A model generated the notes under the pieces. That model was given only the letters and a program-made list of their open reading frames with translations, was not told the DNA's origin and did not search any database. Source: Hemileia vastatrix (lineage: Eukaryota; Basidiomycota; Pucciniomycetes; Pucciniales; Zaghouaniaceae). From it: a stretch of 64,000 nt of DNA. The stretch covers positions 5,303,501 to 5,367,500 of the forward strand of contig JASXTE010000011.1 in the NCBI GenBank assembly GCA_030280995.1, in the 5' to 3' direction. Below are positions 33,401-46,714 of the stretch, in pieces. Made by a program: the position numbers and the translations under genes. The stretch's first letter is position 1. Every line of letters starts with the position of its first letter.

Positions 33401-36339
33401 GAGATGAAAATCTCTTTAAGATGTGATTTGGATAATATTCCTGGCAGCTTGAAAAAGAAACCTTACCCAGATTCTCCTGCAAAAAGGAAAGATATTGAAG
33501 ACAACATAAAAATGTTGTTGGAAATGGGTATTGTTGAAAAAGTGGACACAACACCTAAGTATTGTGTCATTTCACTAGTATTGATCTCTTATGAAAAGGA
33601 TAAGGCAAGATTATGCGGTGATTATAGAGCTCTGAATACATACACTGTAGATGATATTTACCCTCTACCAAGGATAGCTTCTATCCATGCTACTTTACAA
33701 GGAGCAAAATATATTTCCTTTCTGGATGGAAACAAGGGCTACCACCAGATTCCTGTGGAAAGGAATTCTCAAAATTACTTATTAATAACCACACATATGG
33801 GTATATATAAGTATGTGAGAATGCCATTTGGCCCAAAGAATGCGCCTTCAGTCATCCAAAAATTAATGGATAGTGTTTTCCATCAGTAAATGGTTGAAGG
33901 ATGGCTTTTGGTCTATATTGATGACATCATAGTGTTTTCAAAAACATATTATGAACATTTAAATCACCTGAAAAGAGTCTTTCAAAGGATTGATGAAATA
34001 AATATGACAATTGCATTAAAGAAATGTAAGTTGGATTTAAATCCTTGAAAGTACCTGGACATGTTGTATCTGGATTACAAATTTGTGTTGACCAGAATAA
34101 AGTGGCAGCAATTAAAAACATTGGTATACCTAAAAATGTAAGAGAGGTTCAAAGTTTTTTGGGTATGTGTGGATATTATAGACATTATATTAAAAATTAC
34201 CAATCCATTGCAGCTCCTTTAACAACATTTATCAGGAAAAATGAGGCTTTGATTTGGAATAATGAAAGACAACACACCTTTAATAAATTAAAGGAATGTT
34301 TAATGTCAGCTCCAATATTGGGACTGCCAGATTTCACCCTACCTTTTATCTTTTACACTGATGCAAACTTCATAGGTTTAGGTGCTGCTTTACAGCAGAA
34401 ACAGATAATAAATGGAAAATAATCTGAAATAGTTATCTGTTATATATCCAGAATCTTAAGAAAAACAGAATTAAGGTATGGTGCCACACAACTGGAATGT
34501 TTAGCCATGTTTTGGGCTTTGGAGAAACTTCATTACTATCTGGAAGACCAGAAGTTTGAACTTATAACAGATTGCAGTGCAGTAAAATCATTACTAAAGA
34601 TGAAAACCCCTAATAGGCACATGTTTAGGTGGCAACTAGCTGTAAAAGAGTACAGAGGAAGAATGAGAATCACTCATAGAGCAGGAACATTGCATTATAA
34701 TGTGGATTTATTATCCAGAAGTCCTTTGCCAAATGATGCTGACAACCAAACTTATGTACATGAAAATGAGGTTATACATATATTTGGGATTTATATAGTG
34801 GATTTAGAGGAAGAGTTTATGTAAACTATATTGGAAAATTATTCATCTGATAAAGATTTGACTAAAATATCTACCATTCTAAATGATCCAACTAATGCCT
34901 CCATGAGTGCATTAATTAAAACCTTGCCTCCAAAGTATAGAAATGTGTTGGAAAAAGGTAAACTGTCAATTGAAGATGGATATATATATTACAGGAAAAA
35001 GTTAAGTAATGTAATAGTGATACCACCTTCTATGAAAGAGTTAATGTTGAGTACTTGTCATGATGACATCTTAGCTGGTCATTTTGATTTTAAGAAAACA
35101 TTAACCAGAGTTAAAAATACAGCCTGGTGGATAAACATGGAAGAAGATGTACAAAAATACATTGAAACATGTGACTCTTGTCAGAAATCTAAAAGATTAG
35201 CTGTGAAGAGAGCTGGGTTTTTGCAACAAATAGAGAAACCAAAAGCTCCATGGGAAATTATAAACATGGATTTTTGTAACTGGCTTTCCATTAGCAGGAA
35301 AAGAAAGGTTCAACTCTTGCTGGGTAATAGTAGATAGATTAACAAAAATGTGTAAATTTATCCCTACCCATAAAGAGGTATCTGCAAAAGACTTGGCATT
35401 ACTATGGTGGACTCAGATGATGAATACTTCTGGGTTCCCCAAAGCTATAATCTCTGACAGAGACCCTAAATTCACTTCAGAGTTTTGGACATCCTTGATG
35501 GAAGTATCAGGTTGCCAATTGAAATTTTCTACAGCACACCATCCACAAACTGATGGCCTGGCTGAGAGAATGATACAAACTCTAGAAGACATGATCAGAA
35601 GATATTGTGCCTTTGGATTAGAATACAAAGACAATGAGAAATTCACACATGACTGGGTAACATTAATTCCCGGCCTTGAATTTTCTTATAAAAGAACAAC
35701 TCTTTCTGTAACAGAGAAGAAACCATTTGAACTCTGGCTGGGATATGTACCAAATACCCCAGTAAATCATTTAAATAAATTACCAAGGTTAGATATACAC
35801 CCTGGTACTAAATCCTTTATTAATATGCAACAAATGTGTAGAAAGCATGCATCCAAAAAGCATTTGAATATGAAAAGAAAAGGTGGGATAAATCTCACAA
35901 AGAATTTGAATTCAAAAAGGGAGATGAAGTCCTAATATCAACACTACATTGTAACTTACAAGGTAATGTTAAATTAAAGGATCCCTTTGTAGGACCTTTT
36001 GTAGTAAGAAAAATGGTTGGTAATAATTTAGTGGAAGTCATATTATATGCTCCATATGATAGGAAACATCCAGTTTTCCCTATCTTATTATTGAAACCTT
36101 ACCATGCAAATGATCCTGACTTATTTCCAAAAAGAAGGGGAAGGCCTAAAAAGCAACCTGAAGAAATTGTGGAAAAAGCAGAGATTGAAAAAATAATCAA
36201 GAAAATAATCCTTACTTAAGAAAAAGGAACTGAGTATTTATTAAGATTTAGAGGGAAATCAAATGAATTTGATAAATGGATACCTGAAAAAGAAATTTCT
36301 AATTTATCCACCCTTCTTAAAAAATTTAAACAAAAATAA
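30475..36339 (+). pseudogene. Element III gag-pol (degenerate)
   Basis: Collinear with the element I polyprotein. Gag start SLRSRAEKPG; gag core near 31900-32270 (WPKLDQYPSFDRD, LPDEEITSKL). Knuckle-like CYRCNEPWVKG near 32530, where even the His is lost. Protease ILDTGAAGS near 32870; RT with GDYRALN and YIDDI at 33914-33928; RNase H with YTDANF near 34355. Integrase has HDDILAGH to CDSCQKSKR near 35055-35190, then SDRDPKF and GLAERMIQT. The chromodomain-like end is near 36190-36339. Stops at 30769, 32275, about 32379, 33887, 34420, 34822 and 36217. Frameshifts near 33200, 34030, 35280 and 35860. Not functional. Confidence 0.9.
30584..30946 (+). CDS. Embedded +1-frame ORF in gag start (KWxWDW ORF), element III
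   Basis: 120 residues in the +1 register relative to gag. It has MEGQESPINT, a helical Leu/Ile-rich stretch (LKEQIHSLSTLLNTL) and VSKWKWDWYAQN at its end. Beyond the stop the same frame reads NPQQQGSRSHPYRGRPRRGR, matching the basic HPYQGGKRRR tail of the element I copy, so the stop probably truncates a longer product. It is uninterrupted over the part where the overlapping gag frame has stops. Confidence 0.55.
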   Translation: MEGQESPINTITPQMSLEERKKLLKQVSIKKTKNTLKEQIHSLSTLLNTLTIRVKNIVDQIINLEKRAAHSFVEVNQALVEIKAQPPKVASKSSIATPTAQEEDQKLTVSKWKWDWYAQN

Positions 36340-36504
36340 ATTTCTGTTCAACCAGCTGAGGGGTAAAAACCAGTACTCAAAATATTTTATTATGCTTTAT
36401 TTCTTTAAAGAATAATCTTTAATGCTACAGAATTAATCTGAATACCTGAAAATTAACAAATAAATAAATAAAATTTATAACTTATCATTTTTTTTATTGT
36501 TTTT

Positions 36505-36517
36505 ATGGGTGGGCAAG
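36505..36517 (+). promoter_or_regulatory. Polypurine tract of element III
   Basis: ATGGGTGGGCAAG lies directly before the 3' LTR. Confidence 0.65.
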
Positions 36518-38017
36518 TTTCAGCCTGTATATCCCCAGGACTGAGTAAAAATTACTTATAAGTTATGTTAAACACATGAACTATACATGGGAACAATAAA
36601 TGAGAGTACACAAACAGTATACATAAGTAAAATTATAATAACACACAAAAAATGCCATTATAACACCTTATATACATGCATATATCCAACTTTTATAAGT
36701 CTTATGTACTTAATATTAAGTTGGAATATGTTAGAGTAATATTAAGAACCTTAATTATAAGACTACATAATTTTTAAGTATACTTAAAGCTGTTATTTTC
36801 ATTGTTTTATGCAAAAAACAAGAAATGCACTTTATTTCACTTAAAAGTTGATTATATGCGCTATAAATTTAAGAATAATAAAAATGCGCTTTGACAGTTA
36901 AGTTTGTCTCATTTAGGACTATTGATTTGGCTACTTAAATGCATAAAAATAAAACTTTTCAAATTTGGTGTTTTTATGCCAGAAATGGCTTCTGTGTACT
37001 GGCCACATACTGTCTGCATTTTTCCTGTGTGAATAGCTTCATTTTTAGCAAATTTAGCTTTTTCACACTATAATTACCCCACATTCTATGCCCACCGTGG
37101 GGAAACACACTAAAATAGGCAAGAGGCACTTATTTAGTGTCCTAGCTTAATTAATAATGCATTGACCCTGTTTATATGCACTAATTTCATTAATAACCTC
37201 ACTCTTGGTGTCTTATTTCATCACCACAATTAAATTCACCTAAATTTAGTCAAGGATTTACCCGTGCAAGCGCCTGCCAAGGACTTCATGTAGTTACCCC
37301 ACATCTCACACTCATTTTTGAGTTTTTGGGTGGTTTCTCAGTCAATATTGGTCATTTTTGAATGGGAATTTCATGTAGTATAATGTCAGGATTAGCCCCA
37401 TTATTTCTACAGTGAGTCCCCCTTATTATTAAGCTATTATTAACCTTAAAAATTCCCTCTTTAGTCTTTTATATTATTTTTTAATATGCATATACTCTCT
37501 TTTTATCTTATTCTTTAATTTTGATGGATTTTCCTTATTATTACAGGATTTTGACAGTTGTTACTCTTCTAATTATGTCATGGGTTACTGGGAATGTTGA
37601 TGGGCATGTCTATTAGTTGGTTTGAGGCGTCATTAACTGTGTATTGGATTGGTACATCAAGGGATTCATTAGGGAACTCAGTGTGTATAAAAGGAGGAAG
37701 TTTTTGGGTCTTGTTTCTACATTCTTTATCATTACAATTTACACCATATAACCAAATCAATTACAATAAACATCAATTAGTACTTTTATAAGTCTTTGAG
37801 TAGTATCTGAATTATTAAAATCTATTTTTCTACAAATCAAAAAGATTGTAAGCCATATATAAAATTAGTGAGAATTATATTACTGAGACCTTTATTTTGA
37901 GTTATATTTTACTATTTGTTGGTTCTACACTACAGTATTCATATAAGACCATATAAATCTTCTAGACAAAGACTTTTCAAGCTAGTTCACATCCTTTTAG
38001 TTGATCTTAGCCTAACA
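36518..38017 (+). repeat. Element III 3' LTR
   Basis: 1500 bp, closely matching 28324-29825. Followed by the CTTAT duplication. TATAAAAG at 37686-37693. Confidence 0.92.
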
Positions 38018-38022
38018 CTTAT

Positions 38023-38279
38023 GTATGTCTATAATTACTTAATATCACTTAGGATAAGTATATTATGACTCCATTAACACCTTAATAAGTATTATTAGGC
38101 TATGGTAAGCTATTTAAACTACTATAAGTCATATAATAGTATAATAATTATATATATATGTATTATAATCATATATATAAGTATTTTAACCTTATTTTTA
38201 AAATATAAACCTAATTTAATTAATGTTATCTTATTTCAAACATAAGAATTATTCAGTCCTGGAGATACCTAGGCTGACA
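38023..38279 (-). repeat. Element IV 3' LTR, proximal part
   Basis: Continuation of the LTR split by element III. It abuts the purine tract GGGTGAGGGAG (minus strand, 38280-38290). Confidence 0.9.
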
Positions 38280-38397
38280 CTCCCTCACCCAAAAAAATAA
38301 ATAAAAAAAATGTTAAGAAATTTTAATTAATAACTAAGGAGTGAATAGAAAAATAATTTTTAAATTTCTATGATACATATACTGAATATAAACAGTA

Positions 38398-41300
38398 TTA
38401 TTTGGATTTAAATTTTTTCAAGACATTTTTAAGATCAGAGATTTCATTTTTTTGAATCCACTGGTCATATTCACTTTATTTGTTTTTAAACCTTAATAGA
38501 TACTCAAATCCCTTTTCTTTAGTAAGGTGTCTCTTTTTAAGCGTCTTTTTAATTTCTGCCTTTTCAACTATTTCTTAAGGCTGCTGTTTATGCCTTCCTA
38601 ATTTTCTTGGAAATAGAGCAGTATCATTAAAATGGTATGGTTTTATAAGATAAATAGGAAATACTGGATGTTTTCTATCATATGGTGCATATAGAATAAC
38701 TTCAACAGCATTGTTACCAACCATCTTTTTTACTACAAATGGTCCAATGAATGGATCCTTCAATTTAACATTACCATTTAAATTGAAATGTAGTGTAGAA
38801 ATAAGGACTTTATCACCCTCTTTGAGCATTTGTTCTTTATGAGCTTTATCCCATCTTTTCTTCTCATACTCAAATGCCTTATTTATACATTCTTGAGCAT
38901 GCTTTCTGCATAATTCTTTCATCTGAAGGAAAGATTTTGTACCTGGATGGATATCCAATCTAGGTAATTTATTTAGAGTTTTAGCAGGGGTATTAGGTAC
39001 ATAACCTAACCATAACTCAAATGGCTCTTTGCCAGTGACAGAATTAACTGTACTATTGTATGCAAATTCTAAACCTGGGATAAGGGTTACCCAATCATGT
39101 GTGAATTTGTCATTGTCTTTAAATTCAAGACCAAAAGCACAATATATTCTTATCATATCTTCTAAAGTTTGTGTCATTCTTTCTGCTAGCCCATCAGTTT
39201 GTGGGTGGTGTGCTGTAGAAAGTTTTAATTGACACCCTGAAACATCCATAAGTGATGTCCAGAACTCAGAAGTAAATTTAGGATCTCTGTCTGAGACTAT
39301 TGCTTTGGGGAAACCTTCTATATTTAACATTTGTGTCCACCATAAAAAAGCTAAGTCTTTTGCAGAAACCTCTTTATGGGTAGGAATAAATTTACACATT
39401 TTTGTAAATCTATCTACAATTACCCAGCAGGAGTTATAACTCTTATTCCCTGCTATTGGCAAACCTGTTACAAAGTCCATGTTAACTATTTCCCATGGAG
39501 CTTTTGGTTTCTCAATTTGTTGTAATAAACCAGCCCTTTTGCCTGTTAATCTTTTAGATTTTTGACAAGAATCACATGTCTCAACATATTTTTTAACATC
39601 ATCAGACATGTTAATCCACCAAGCTGTCTTTTTTACTCTGTTAAATGTTTTATGGGAGTCAAAATGACCTTCTAATATATCATCATGACATATTCTTAAC
39701 ATTAAATCCTTCATTGAAGGGGAAATTACAATTACATTGCTTAATTTCTTCCTGTAATATATAAAACCATCCTCAATGGAAAATTTTCCTTTTTCTAATG
39801 CTTCTTTATACTTTTGTGGTAATGTTTTTATTAAAGCACTCATTGAAGCATTAGAGAGATCATTTAATATTGTAGTAAGTTTACCAAAGTCAGGATCTGA
39901 AGCATAATTATCAAGAATTGATTGCATAAATTCATCCTCAAGATCTACAATTTAAATGCCATACATATTAATAATCTCTGTTTCAGGAACATAAGCAGGA
40001 TTATCATCATTATTTGTTAGAGGTACTTTAGATAACAGATATACATTAGAGTGTAATGTTCCTGCTCTATGTCTAATAGTTATCCATCCTCTGTATTCTT
40101 GTACAGCTAATTGCCATCTAAAAGTATGTCTATTAGGGGTTTTCATGTTTAAGAGTGACTTAACTGCACTACAGTCAGTTATTAACTCAAATTTTTGGTC
40201 TTCCAGGTAATAATGTAGCTTCTCAAGAGCCCATACTACTGCCAAACCTTCAAGTTGAGTAGCACCATATTTTAATTCACTACTTCTTAGAGTACGTGAA
40301 ATATAGCAAATTACTACTTCTGACATTTTTCCTTCAATAAGTTGTTTTTGATGCAAAGCAGCACCCAGACCAATAAAACTTGAATCTGCATACAATACAA
40401 AAGGCAATTGGAAATCTGGTAATCCCAAGATAGGAGCTGTTATCAAACATTCTTTTAACTTATCAAAAGCCTGTTGTCTTTCATTATGCCAAATGAAAGC
40501 TTCTGATTTCTTTATCAGTGTGGTCAATGGTGCAGCAATTAATTGGTAGTTCTTTATATATTGTATATAATAACCACACATACCAAGAAAAGATTGTATA
40601 TCCTTTACATTTTGAGGAATTACAATATTCTTGATTGCAGCCACCTTATTTTGGTCTACACATATTTGTAAGCCAGATAAAGTATGACCAAGCACTTTTA
40701 AAGACTCAAAACCAAATTTACATTTTTTCAATGCAAGGGTCATTTTTATTTCATCCATTTTCTGAAATACCTTCTTTAAATGGATTAAGTGTTCATCATA
40801 TGTCTTAGAGCATACTATGATGTCATCAATTTATACCATTAACCATCCCTCAATCATTTCATTATGGAATGTTATATCCATTAACTTCTGAAATAATGAA
40901 GGAGCATTTTTGGGTCCAAATGGCATCCTGACATATTTATATATTCCCATATGTGTTGTTATCAACAAAAAGTTCTGTGAATTCTTTTCTACAGGAATCT
41001 GGTGGTACCCTTTATTTCCATCTAGGCAACTTATATACTTAGCCCCTTTAAGGGTAGCATGTATAGAGGCAATCCTTGGCAAGGGGTAAATATCATCCAC
41101 TGTGAATCTATTTAATGCTCTATAATCACCGCACAGTCTTGCTTTATCTTGTTCATAAGAAATTAGCACAGATGATATTACAAAATATTTTGGTCTAGAT
41201 TCAACCTTTTCAATAATGTTCATTTTTAATAAAATTTTAATATTATCCTCTATGTCTTTCCTCTTCATTGGTGAAGCAGGGTATAGTTTCTTTTTAGTAC

Positions 41301-44265
41301 TAGAAGGAATATTATCCATATCACAGGTTAAACTAATTGTCATTTCATGATCCTTTACAAGGCCAAGTTCATTGGTCCCATGTGCAAAAGCCATTGGAAA
41401 TGCTTTAATTAAGTCCAAAATATTTGTTTTCTCAGCTTCACTTATCTGAGTGCCAAATGATGCTTTTGAAATTTCTGTCTCCAGAAGATCCATCTCATTG
41501 GATTCTCTTCCTTTGCAAGGAATACTTATTACTGACTCAATGTGTAAGACCATGTTAAAAGAATTTTTTTTTAATTTTCATTTACCATTCACGAAAATTG
41601 TAAAATTATTATTAGCAGGGTTTAATTTCACACCATACTTAGTCAGAATGTCATTTCCAATGATAAAACAGTTACTGAAATCAGTATTATCCATTACTAC
41701 AAAGTCACAAGTTACCCTAACATAACCATGTTAATGTTTAAAGAAAACAGAAGCTTTGTATCTACCGATGGGGTGTAGTACTGATCCAAAACCTCCAAAA
41801 TTTTAACTTTGAAGGGGTTCAAGCTTTGACTTATATTCACTATCAATTTTCTGTAATGTATTTGTTGAGACAACAGAACCAGCAGCTCCTGTGTCCAATA
41901 CTATATTTACATTTTCTCCAGAAATTATAGCTGGAACCGTGGTAGGTGTCATTTTTAAGTTATTAGCTTGTATATCCTTAATGATTTCAGCATCCTCAAA
42001 ATTCATTAAAGATTCATTTGAGTCCATATTTAATATTGAATTGTCAAAGATGGACAAGTCATCTTCCAACATACAGACTTCATTTTCATCACTATATGAG
42101 ATATTACTGTCATAATCACTTGAATCTTTACTTTTTTCTGTTTCATTTTCAGATTCATGCTGATTTTTAACAAAATTTATATTCTTCTCAAATTTGTGAC
42201 CTTTTACCCAAGGTTTATTACACTTATAACAAGTATTTGTTTCATACTTTTTAGGTACTACAGATGCAATAGGTTTTTTCTGCTTCTCCTGAAGTTTTTC
42301 TGAATTCTGATTCTTCACAGGTTCATTATTTTGTTTATAAGTGGTGTACCTTTCTTCATACTTATGGTTTAATAATATTTCATTGCAAATATTAATAAAT
42401 TCAGAGTATTCATTAACCATTATTGTTCTAGCTACAACAATGTCTCTGACAGATATAGGTAATTTATATATTATATTATTTTTCCATAAGTTAAAATCCA
42501 TGTTTGGCTCAATGGCTTTTAATATTTTATTTAAATTCATTAAAAATACCATAGGTTTGTCACCATTCAATGGATTATACCTAGTTTTCTCATATAATCT
42601 TTGCTGAGTGAGTCTGAATTTAGAACCTCCAAATAGTTTTTCAATTAGTTGTTTCCATTCAGCCCAAAAGTAATCTTAACCCTTACTCAAAACAGCTTCA
42701 AACCATAATAAAGCAACATCATTAAATAAAGAAATCAATTTTGATGTTATTTCTTCATCTGGTAAATTATATGAGAATTTCAAGTTGTCAATTCTTTGAA
42801 TTAAATGTTGCCAATCAGAGCTGGCTTCCCCATCATAAGTTGGGTACTGATCTATCTTAGGCCAGTTCTTCTGATTGGATTTTGTTTCACTAATCCTAGG
42901 TAAATTTAATAACTCATTCACTCTAGATAAATGGTCTTGTATTTCCTCTTGCAAAGATTTGTGACTTAAATTTGTATTTTCAGACTTGACACTACCACCA
43001 GATGGTTTTACTTGTGGTGGTATGGGGAATAATTGAGATTCCTTTTGGCCAATGAAAGGATTATTATTATACTGAGTATACTTATGGTTATCTTGATTCA
43101 TTATTAGATTAGCAGTTTCAATCTCAACTTTAGTCAATCTTTGTAGAAGCTCAGAGACACTCTGATTTGTCTGGGCAAAAGATAACTTTGTTCTTGATTC
43201 AGTTTTCAATAAATGTGCTTCATACAGCTTTTCTAACTCAGAGAATTTTTTTGAAAGTTCACTATATTTATTACTCAATGAATCATACTTAAGAGTTAGA
43301 GCCAAGTGTTCATTATCTAATTCTTAATTTCTTGTTTCCAGTTGAGAAATGTTCAATTTCAAGGACAAAATTGTATCACTTGTGAGCTTAACTGTCTGTT
43401 CCTCACAATCAGTCATTCTATTCCATAATTCTGAAACAATTCTTTGGACAGTAGTATTATTATTAAAATACTCCATGTCTTCCTTCTCAATTTTTTCACT
43501 GTTTTGTGAACTTCTCATCTTACTAGTAAGTGGCGGCAACTGAGGATTATCTGTATTATTATTATAAATAGTACTGTTGTTATTGACAAAAGATAAGTCA
43601 GGTGTATCTACATCAAAACCTAATTTTCTCAAGTCCTCCTCAATTCTCTGTACAGATTTTACATCAATAATATTACCTATATTTTAATCATTAGTATTGT
43701 GTTCAATCTGAGAGGGTAATCTACTTACCACAGGATTTGTGCAAGCCCTGATTTTTGGCGCTTTTGCTTTCCTTTTTAGGGGTGAGCTGAGGAATTCTGA
43801 TGAGGGGGAGGATCCCTGTTGCAATTGTGACTGGAACATTGCTGGTGGAACCAATCCCACTTCCATTTCTCTACCAGGATTTTTTCCTGGGAGTGATGTG
43901 ACTTTCCTTGGGTAGGGGGTTGTTGGCTTGGCTGCCCTACCTTTAGCTCTGCCAAGGTTTGATTCATCTGTTGGAAACCCACCTTGCAGTTGTTTTGTAA
44001 TTTCTCTACCTCCTTTAGCATGAAAGACTTTGGTTCCTCCAGTTTCAGAACCTGCTTTGCCAGATGAGACAGTTGATCCTGTAGAGGAGGTGAAGTCTTT
44101 TTTATTGTTATCTTTTTTAAGAGGGCATCCTTTTCCTTTATGATCATTGACTCTGGTTGTGGGTAGGATTGACCCTCCATGGTGATGTCCTGGAGCAGTG
44201 TTTTTAGCTTTAGACCTGGTGTTATAAGCAGGTTTTTCACTTACATTGTCCTGTTGAGCACTCAT
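38398..44265 (-). pseudogene. Element IV gag-pol (in-frame stops only)
   Basis: One reading frame throughout: gag start (YNTRSKAKN), gag core near 42900-42700, knuckle-like CYKCNKPWVKGH near 42215, protease LDTGAAGS near 41885, RT (GDYRALN, FGPKNAP), RNase H (YADSSF, where most relatives have YTDAS), integrase zinc site and DDE residues near 39680-39150, and a chromodomain-like end near 38400-38560. About eleven stops interrupt it, nearly all TAA, including one at the residue before the RT catalytic IDD (near 40834). I found no frameshift, so decay has been by substitution. Not functional as it stands. Confidence 0.9.
43776..44240 (-). CDS. Embedded +1-frame ORF in gag start (KWxWDW ORF), element IV
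   Basis: 154 residues, +1 relative to gag. Features: MEGQSYPQPES (close to MEGQESPINT of element III), LQDQLSHLAKQVLKLEE as a helical stretch, QMNQTLAELK (compare EVNQALVEIK in element III), VEKWKWDWFHQQ and a short Pro/His tail. It stays open over about 460 bp although the element's gag-pol carries many stops. Function unknown. Confidence 0.55.
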   Translation of the reverse strand: MKNLLITPGLKLKTLLQDITMEGQSYPQPESMIIKEKDALLKKITIKKTSPPLQDQLSHLAKQVLKLEEPKSFMLKEVEKLQNNCKVGFQQMNQTLAELKVGQPSQQPPTQGKSHHSQEKILVEKWKWDWFHQQCSSHNCNRDPPPHQNSSAHP

Positions 44266-44776
44266 TGTGTCTTTAAATAAAAATTTTACATGTCTACAAA
44301 AGGGAAAACCTAAATGTTAATTGGTAGACAAAAAATATTAGCAATAAAATTACTAATAAAAGCTCTGGAGCTTACCCTGAATTTATATATATATTTATTA
44401 AAATTAAATATAAGAAAAATTCAAAAAAATCTGTTAAAAATAAAATAATAATTTTAACTAGACCTCTATAAGGGTGAATAATTAGCTTACCAAGCTTTAA
44501 GCAAATACCAATTTAATTGGATGCTATATTGGTGACCTAATACCAAGTGAAATTGGGTTTATATTGGGTACAGTTACTACTGTAAATACCTAATTTTTAT
44601 TATAAAAAATTAGTAGAATTATTATAAGGGTTCTTTTCCGCAATCACTGAGTTATGATGACCCACTAATATGCTGCAGACCTAAATATTTGGTTTGTTTT
44701 TAGATATACTAGAGTAAAAATCACGTCCTAAGGCTTATACTAAATAATAAATAATAACTAAGGAAAGACCCCCAAT
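44266..44776 (-). other. Element IV leader with primer-binding site
   Basis: Non-coding. GTCTAC and GTAGAC around 44290-44330 could pair as a hairpin. ATTGGGGGTCTTTCC on the minus strand (about 44762-44776) abuts the 5' LTR as primer-binding site. Confidence 0.55.
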
Positions 44777-45937
44777 TGTCAGTTTATGCTAGTATATAAG
44801 TATGATTTAATACTAAATATTAATTGTTCAACTACTTATTAATAAATTATTTAGTTTTTAAACCTCAGGGGAGGACTAATAAACTAGTTATTCTCAATTT
44901 AAACTCACAATACTTGGATGTTATGCGCGCTAGTGGTGGAAAATAGAATAATAAAATATAGTTATAGCTTATATAAAGATAATATCAATTTATAAAGGCT
45001 TTATAATATATTTCTATATGATAATGATTGTGTTTTAGTAAGTAAGTGATGACTAATAACCATCAAAATCCTCTCTTACTTATACCAAAATCCACTGGAG
45101 TGCACAGACCTTCAATCCAGATGATGTCACTGCTATCCCTGGCAATTACAGAACTGTGAGGGCCCATCACCTCCCCATGGCATCCACTTCAAGCAGTTTC
45201 AACACCCAGACCTCCAGTAAGGACCCTCCATCACAATTAATGATACCACAGACCCATACCATAAATAGAATAGACTGATAAAAGTGGATACCATAAAGAA
45301 AAAGGTAAAATAACTCATCCAAAGAGGATAAAATGAAACCTAAAGCATATAAAGGATCAAAATTAACTTTCCAAGCTCCCAATAACATCCCCAAGAATTC
45401 ACATTAACCCAGTAATCATATCCCAACTCATAAATCTGTGAAAATCCATCCAAGGAAGCAGATTAAGTTGTCCAAACTGGATATATGCGCCTGAAATAAG
45501 TGTATATGCTTGTGTAGGCATTTTCAGTCCATTGGATACGTCCATATGACCTAAAATAAGCAGAAAAATAAAGTTTATAGGCTATTAAGAGGTTAAAACC
45601 CACTTATAGACCTAAATATACATAATATAACTACATATTTCCCTGAATATGAGGTTTATGTATACATATAAGCTTATGTATGTCTATAATTACTTAATAT
45701 CACTTAGGATAAGTATATTACGACTCCATTAACACCTTAATAAGTATTATTAGGCTATGGATAAGCTATTTAAGCTACCATAAGTCGTATAATAGTATAA
45801 TAATTATATGTATATATGTATTATAATCATATATATAAGTATTTTAAACTTATTTTTAAGATATAAGCTTAATTTAATTAAGGTTATATTATTTTAAACA
45901 TCAGAATTATTCAGTCCTGGAGATAAATAGGCTGACA
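44777..45937 (-). repeat. Element IV 5' LTR (uninterrupted)
   Basis: 1161 bp; serves as the reference for the split copy. Followed by TGTAC at 45938-45942. Confidence 0.92.
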
Positions 45938-45942
45938 TGTAC

Positions 45943-46475
45943 AGTAAGAGAAGATAGGTTTTAAAGATAATTTTTGATTAGATATGATATTGTGAAAATG
46001 GTTTTAGATTATAATAATGTTTTATTTGGGCTTTGAGTAACTTCAATGTATTTTGAATTATTAATATTTCACCTCTACATGTTGAAAAGATTAAGAGTTA
46101 TATTTTTAGTTAATTTAAAATTCACTCAAATAAAGAAAAATGGAACAAATATGAATGTATTTTAAAGTAATTGTTTTTGTAAAAGACATAAGAAATGAAT
46201 TGACAACAGCCATAAATCCACCCTTTTATATCCTATAATAATTTTATGTGAATTTTTCAAAGTCCAACAATTTATTTGATAGCACTAAGTAACAATAATA
46301 ATAAAAAATTTTTATGTCAAAAAATAATTTAATAAATAAAAAAATGAACATTGAATGAAATCCTGAAAGAACCAAATTTAAATTTAAATTAAGATAAATA
46401 AGATTTAATAAAGAATAATAAAAAAATAAAGATTTTTTTAAAAAATGATTAAAAATTAAATTTTTAAAAAATAAA
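45943..46475. other. Intergenic, no gene seen
   Basis: Very AT-rich. An 84-codon frame at 46244-46498 (minus) is low-complexity Leu/Phe/Asn and is not called. Confidence 0.55.
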
Positions 46476-46686
46476 CACCACAAAAAATTAAGTGGCACCT
46501 GCTAGCAGGTGCCTATCTCTATATTCAGTTATGATTTGAGAGTAATTTTGATTTGATATTGCACAAGCTAGTGAGCTCATTTTTTAGTGAACAGTCTTTA
46601 TAGAAGAATTAAAGCTGAGCTGAAATTGTGTTAAATAAATGATAGGGATTGGTACCTGCTATCAGGTGCCCATTTTTTTTCTGGTG
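46476..46686 (+). mobile_element. CACTA-like MITE family 1, copy 1
   Basis: Starts CACCACAAAAAATTAAGT, ends TTTTTTTTCTGGTG. Just inside the left end is the perfect palindrome GGCACCTGCTAGCAGGTGCC; inside the right end is GGTACCTGCTATCAGGTGCC. Other copies: 54646-54857, 59396-59607, 61965-62174. No coding capacity. Confidence 0.72.
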
Positions 46687-46714
46687 ATATGATTTATTAA
46701 ATTTAATATATAGC

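Larger units (their letters stand above)
28324..38017 (+). mobile_element. Ty3/Gypsy chromodomain element III, nested in an LTR of element IV
   Basis: 9.7-kb plus-strand element. LTRs at 28324-29825 and 36518-38017 are about 1500 bp. Both now begin TTTCAGCC; the solo copy at 51845 begins TGTCAGCC. Target duplication CTTAT at 28319-28323 and 38018-38022. Removing the element restores a sequence matching the intact LTR of element IV near 45675. Gag-pol has several stops and frameshifts. Confidence 0.93.
27424..45937 (-). mobile_element. Ty3/Gypsy chromodomain element IV (degenerate; one LTR split by element III)
   Basis: Minus-strand element of about 8.8 kb after removing element III. The 3' LTR is 27424-28323 joined to 38023-38279 and the 5' LTR is 44777-45937. 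Both start TGTCAGCCT and end CTGACA in element orientation. Target duplication TGTAC at 27419-27423 and 45938-45942. The coding region stays in one frame from 44265 to 38398 but has about eleven in-frame stops. Same family as element I. Confidence 0.92.

Noticed and set aside
38398..44265. RIP-like hypermutation as cause of the stops
   Set aside because: Aligned codons show varied changes, not only C-to-T or G-to-A.
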